The notes under the pieces were generated by a model, which was not told the origin of the DNA, made no database searches, and saw only the letters and a program-made list of their open reading frames with translations. Made by a program: the position numbers and the translations under genes. 64,000 nt of DNA from Thalassia testudinum. Its lineage: Eukaryota > Streptophyta > Magnoliopsida > Alismatales > Hydrocharitaceae. Below are positions 60,541 through 64,000 of this stretch, piece by piece. The stretch covers positions 93,620,001 through 93,684,000 of the forward strand of contig JAZHRO010000063.1 of NCBI GenBank assembly GCA_037157565.1, written 5' to 3'. Every line of letters starts with the position of its first letter. Within the stretch, counting starts at the first letter, position 1.

Positions 60541-61900
60541 GCCACCTAGTGAGACACTTGGGCACTAGCCTCCAGTCCCGCCTATCCTCTCTTAGGTACT
60601 CTGGTCATGATGGTGCAGGATCTCAACTATACTTTCTCACCAATGCAGCTACTACTAACCTCACTGCAAGTGTAGATTCAGTGGATAAGTATGGATATCA
60701 TGACTATCAAGTATACCTAACAGAATCTTCACATTCTTCCCTGCAGGAACCATCTCCTGCGGATGCTTCTACATCTACTCCACTAGTTCTTGAATTGAAG
60801 CCCTTACCTAATTCTTTAAAATATGTGTTCTTGGGTGACAATGAGACCTATCTTGTGATCGTGAGTTCACGATTAACCCAAGGATAAGAGCTTAAATTGA
60901 TTTCTGTTCTGAAAGCTCATAAGGAAGCCATTGGGTGGAGTATCTTCAACCTCCACAACATTCACCCTTCATATTGCACTCATCATTTATACACCAAAGA
61001 TGGGGCAAAGCCTTTTTGACTACCTCAACGAAGATTGAATTCGAATATGCTTGAGGTTGTTAAGAAGGAGATTATTAAGTGGCTAGATGTTGCTATTATT
61101 TATCCTATTTCTGAGAGCCAATGGGTGAGTCTAATATAGATCGTATCTAAGAAGGCAGGACTCACAAGTATCCAAATCGCTGAGGGTGAATCCATCCCTA
61201 CCCACTCTGCTTCTTCTTGGCAGGTATGCATTGATTATCGAAAACTAAACTCAACTATGAACAAAGGACTACCTTCAATTCCCATTCATTGACCAATTCT
61301 TAGAAAGGTTAACCGGGCATAGTTACTTTTGTTTCTTGAATGGATACTCTGAGTACAACCTAGGTTGCTATCAATGAGGATCAAGATAAGACTACCTTCA
61401 GTAGTCCCTTTGCCACATTTGCTTTTAAACGAATACCTTTTGGCTTGTGCAACGCACCAGCGACTTTTCAACATTATATGATGGCCATATGCTCGGATAT
61501 GATAGGGGACTTTGTAAAGGTGTTCATGGATGACTTCTTCATTTTTAGAGATGACTTCGAGTCTTGTCTTGATAACCTTACTAAAATTCTCAAATGTTGT
61601 ATGGAGGTCAACCTAGTACTTTCATGGCAGAAAAGCCATTTCATGGTGCGAGATGTTATGGTACTACGGAATAAAATTTTAGAGAATGTTCTCGAAGTCG
61701 ACCGAGCAAAGTCCGATGTCATTTCCCGATTACCTCCACCTAGCTTAGTTAAACGGATCAAGTCCTTCCTGGGGCACGTAGGCTTCTACCAGAGATTTAT
61801 TAAAGATTTCTTCAAGATTACTCATCCTTTGATAAAGCTCTTGGTAGTGGATGTCCCGTTTGAGTTTGATTCTACTTGTCTCAGTACTTTTGTTACTTTG
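60541..61900 (+). pseudogene. Element Q linker and reverse transcriptase (broken)
   Basis: 60,549-60,887 ends LELKPLPNSLKYVFLGDNET, the lead-in seen also in C. RT pieces follow in changing frames: LKAHKEAIGWSI (60,915), VCIDYRKLNSTMNK (61,225), FPLPFIDQF-like sequence (about 61,280), LCNAPATFQHYMM (61,448). The intact catalytic FMDD is at 61,523-61,534, then SLVKRIKSFLGHVGFYQRFI (61,745). Several stops and at least two frame changes lie in 61,000-61,440. Confidence 0.85.
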
Positions 61901-62380
61901 TGAAAGGTTGTTTCTGATGCTCCTGTTCTCGAGCCCCCCGACTAGTTGCTGGATTTTGAAATTATGTGTGATGCCTCCAATTTCGCAGTCAGAGCAATTT
62001 TATGCTAGCATCGAAAGTGCCATCCTTTTTGAAATCTACTATGTTAGTAAGATGCTGAATGAGGCTCAACATAATTACATTGTTACTGAAAGGGAATTGC
62101 TAACGGTAGTTTTTGAGCTGGAGGAATTCTATTTATTCAGGTCTAAGGTCATTATTTATACAGATCATTCAGCCCTCCGACATTTGTTAGCCAAGAAGGA
62201 TGCCAAAACCCACTTGATTAGATGGATCATTCTTTTGCAAGAATTTGATATTGAGATACGCGACAAAACCAAAGCTCAAAATGTCTTGCCTGATCATATT
62301 TCATATCTAAACCTAGTCCACATTCCATTTTCCCCTTTGATCTCTGAGAAATTTTTGGATGAATGACTCTTGGCTATTGA
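61901..62380 (+). pseudogene. Element Q RNase H (partly open)
   Basis: The frame 61,851-62,366 carries EIYYVSKMLNEAQHNYIVTE, KELLTVV-like ERELLTVVFELEEF, the VIIYTDHSALRHLL strand with its conserved TDH, and RWIILLQEFDIEIRDK, ending ADHLS-like PDHISYL. The N-terminal DAS part (ICDASNFAV) is in another frame near 61,965. Confidence 0.8.
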
Positions 62381-63678
62381 TACATCAGAGTTCCATTAGT
62401 TCGTAGATATCGTGAATTATCTTGTTGGTGGCAAGATTCCTTCTAGATTATCCTAGGACCAAAAGCTCAAATTCCTCTCTGAAGCCAAGTATTACTTTTG
62501 GGATGACTCCTTTCTATTTCATTTGGGTTTTGATCAAGTGATTTGGCGATGAATCCCCAATTGTGAGATCCTTAGTGTGCTTCCTTTTTGCCACTGTGAG
62601 GCCTATGGTGGTCATTTCTCGAGTAGGAAGACTGCTGCAAAGATTTTGTAGTCAAGTTTCTTCTAGCCATCCATCTTTAAAAATGCACACGATTTCTCGA
62701 AATTGTAAGCGATGCCAAGCAATAGGTTCCATGACTAGGTGTGATATGATGCCTCTGCAGCCTATTCTAATCATGGAAGTCTTTGATGTCTAGGGCATTG
62801 ATTTCATAGGCCTTTTCTTGTCTCACATGGCTTCAAGTACATTCTACTTGTTGTTGATTATGCATCGAAGTGGGTTGCAACCATCTTGACGAGACGTGTT
62901 GATCATAAAACCATTATCAATTTCATTCAGGGTAATATCTTCTCTAGATTCAGTGTTCCCTGCACTCATATTAGCAACGGGGAAGTCATTTCATTCATGC
63001 CCAATTCAGAGTTGTATTGAAGAAATATGGCATGAACCACCGTATTGCCACTCCATTTCATCCTCAAATCAATGGGTAAGCTGAAGTCTCTAACCGTCAA
63101 ATCACGTCTATTTTGCAAAGATAGTGAGACCTAATTGGAAGGATTGGTCCGACCGACTTGTCGATGCATTATGGACGTATCAGACCACGTACAAGGTTCC
63201 ACTTAGAATTTCACCATATAGAATGATGTACAAAAAATCTTGTCACCTTCCGATTGAGTTGGAACACCGCACGTATGGGGCGGTGAGGAGATGTAATTTG
63301 GACTACAATGCAAGAGGTCATGAAAGGAAACTCATGCTTAGTGAACTAGAAGAGATTCAGTAGGAGGCCTATGGGAACTCAAAGATATACTAGAATAAAA
63401 TGAAGGCCTTTCATGACCACCACATCTGGAGAAAATCTTTCAATCCTAACCAGCAAGTCTAGCTATTTGATGCCAAGCTCAAATTTTTCGCGGGAAAGTT
63501 GTAGTTGAAGTGGACTAGCCCTTTTGTTGTGATCCGCCCATATTCCAACATGGTTGTCCAAATTCAAGACCCGAAGATTGGGCATGTTTCTGTCATTAAC
63601 GGCCATTGCCTCAAGCCATTCTTCACCCATGAATCTCCTCTAGTTGATGAAACGGTCTATTTTATTGAGGATTTTTAA
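62381..63678 (+). pseudogene. Element Q integrase (broken)
   Basis: The zinc-binding region is near 62,600-62,730 (AYGGHFSSRKTAAKIL in one frame). The core has GIDFIG at 62,796 with its preceding Trp codon changed to TAG. The second catalytic Asp is replaced by Asn (ISNGE at 62,969-62,983). Later pieces are RPNWKDWSDRLVDALWTYQT (63,127) and LPIELEHRTYGAVR. The tail (KFFAGKL-like, then HCLKPFF) ends at the TAA near 63,676. Clearly inactive. Confidence 0.8.
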
Positions 63679-64000
63679 AATAATTTTCGCCTAACTGGAG
63701 GTGTTAAACTCGACACTTATACATATATACATAAATTTTCATTTCCCTTTGTATATTACATATTTCCTTTCCATTCTCTATTTTCATATGTACTAAATAT
63801 ACTGAATGCCAAAAAGGTTGGATGTTATTCCAAGTTATCTCTACCCTTGCTTTTTTATATTTATTTTTGTGCATGAAGACATACCAGAAACTAGGCATGG
63901 GGGGGAGTAATGTACTTGTTGAGTTACTTTTTACTAGTACCTAGAAATCTTTGCAATTTCATTTCTATTTTTTTTTTTAAAGAAGAAAAAAAGTTGAAAA
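63679..64000 (+). other. Element Q region after pol with internal-type polypurine tract
   Basis: After pol there is the CTAACTGGAGGTGTTAAACTC motif also seen after the acidic frames of G (52,731) and H (44,955). AT-rich sequence follows, then GGCATGGGGGGGAG at 63,894-63,907. By comparison with C, H and G this is probably the internal tract, with the 3' LTR of Q more than 1 kb beyond the window. Confidence 0.6.

Overview
This window is nuclear DNA from a seed plant, most likely a flowering plant with a large, repeat-rich genome. I see no host gene. Almost every base can be assigned to LTR retrotransposons inserted into one another. The signs are long LTRs with TG...CA ends and 5-bp target-site duplications (TSDs), primer-binding sites (PBS) complementary to the 3' end of plant tRNA-Asp or initiator tRNA-Met, polypurine tracts of the form GGCATGGGGG, and broken gag/pol reading frames of Ty3/gypsy (Athila/Tat-like) and Ty1/copia type. 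The species cannot be named from this.

Left half (1-36,347). A minus-strand Athila-like LTR (element F; its body lies beyond the left edge) carries two insertions: a solo-type LTR K (33,204-36,225, TSD ATGAC) and a full element C (1,236-32,265, TSD GTCTA/GTTTA). C is a minus-strand, formerly autonomous Ty3/gypsy element with gag, protease, RT, RNase H and integrase, all broken. C itself holds three later insertions: B (3,397-13,654, TSD CCAGA) in its 3' LTR, copia element E (20,822-25,485, TSD CATAT) in its gag, and solo LTR D (27,439-30,197, TSD TCTCT) in its 5' LTR.

Middle (36,348-39,778). This holds another plus-oriented LTR (M), a scrap of copia gag, another LTR 3' half (N), and probably the inner leader of element P.

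Right half (39,779-64,000). The oldest layer is Q, a plus-strand gypsy pol remnant (59,833 to the window end). Its protease is interrupted by minus-strand element P (LTR 58,281-59,832). P is interrupted by H (about 39,779-57,470). H holds solo LTR J (39,932-42,711, TSD AAAGC/GAAGC) and the young element G (47,206-56,888, TSD TTGTT/TTGTC).

The most interesting content is not gag/pol. Three elements without gag/pol (B, H, G) each carry, between PBS and an internal polypurine tract, one long acidic reading frame. The three share a C-terminal block (G-[LV]-H-[HN]-[QN]-x-V-[HD]-[IL]...[LV]-G), and B and G also share an N-terminal LLRE patch. The same elements, and C, have two copies of the GGCATGGGGG tract about 1.2-1.6 kb apart, and the DNA between them carries family-specific repeated motifs. 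Most LTRs also begin with a short inverted repeat with a 3-nt loop whose stem sequence differs between families. B, H and G look like parasites mobilised in trans by partners such as C or Q, carrying a protein of unknown function.
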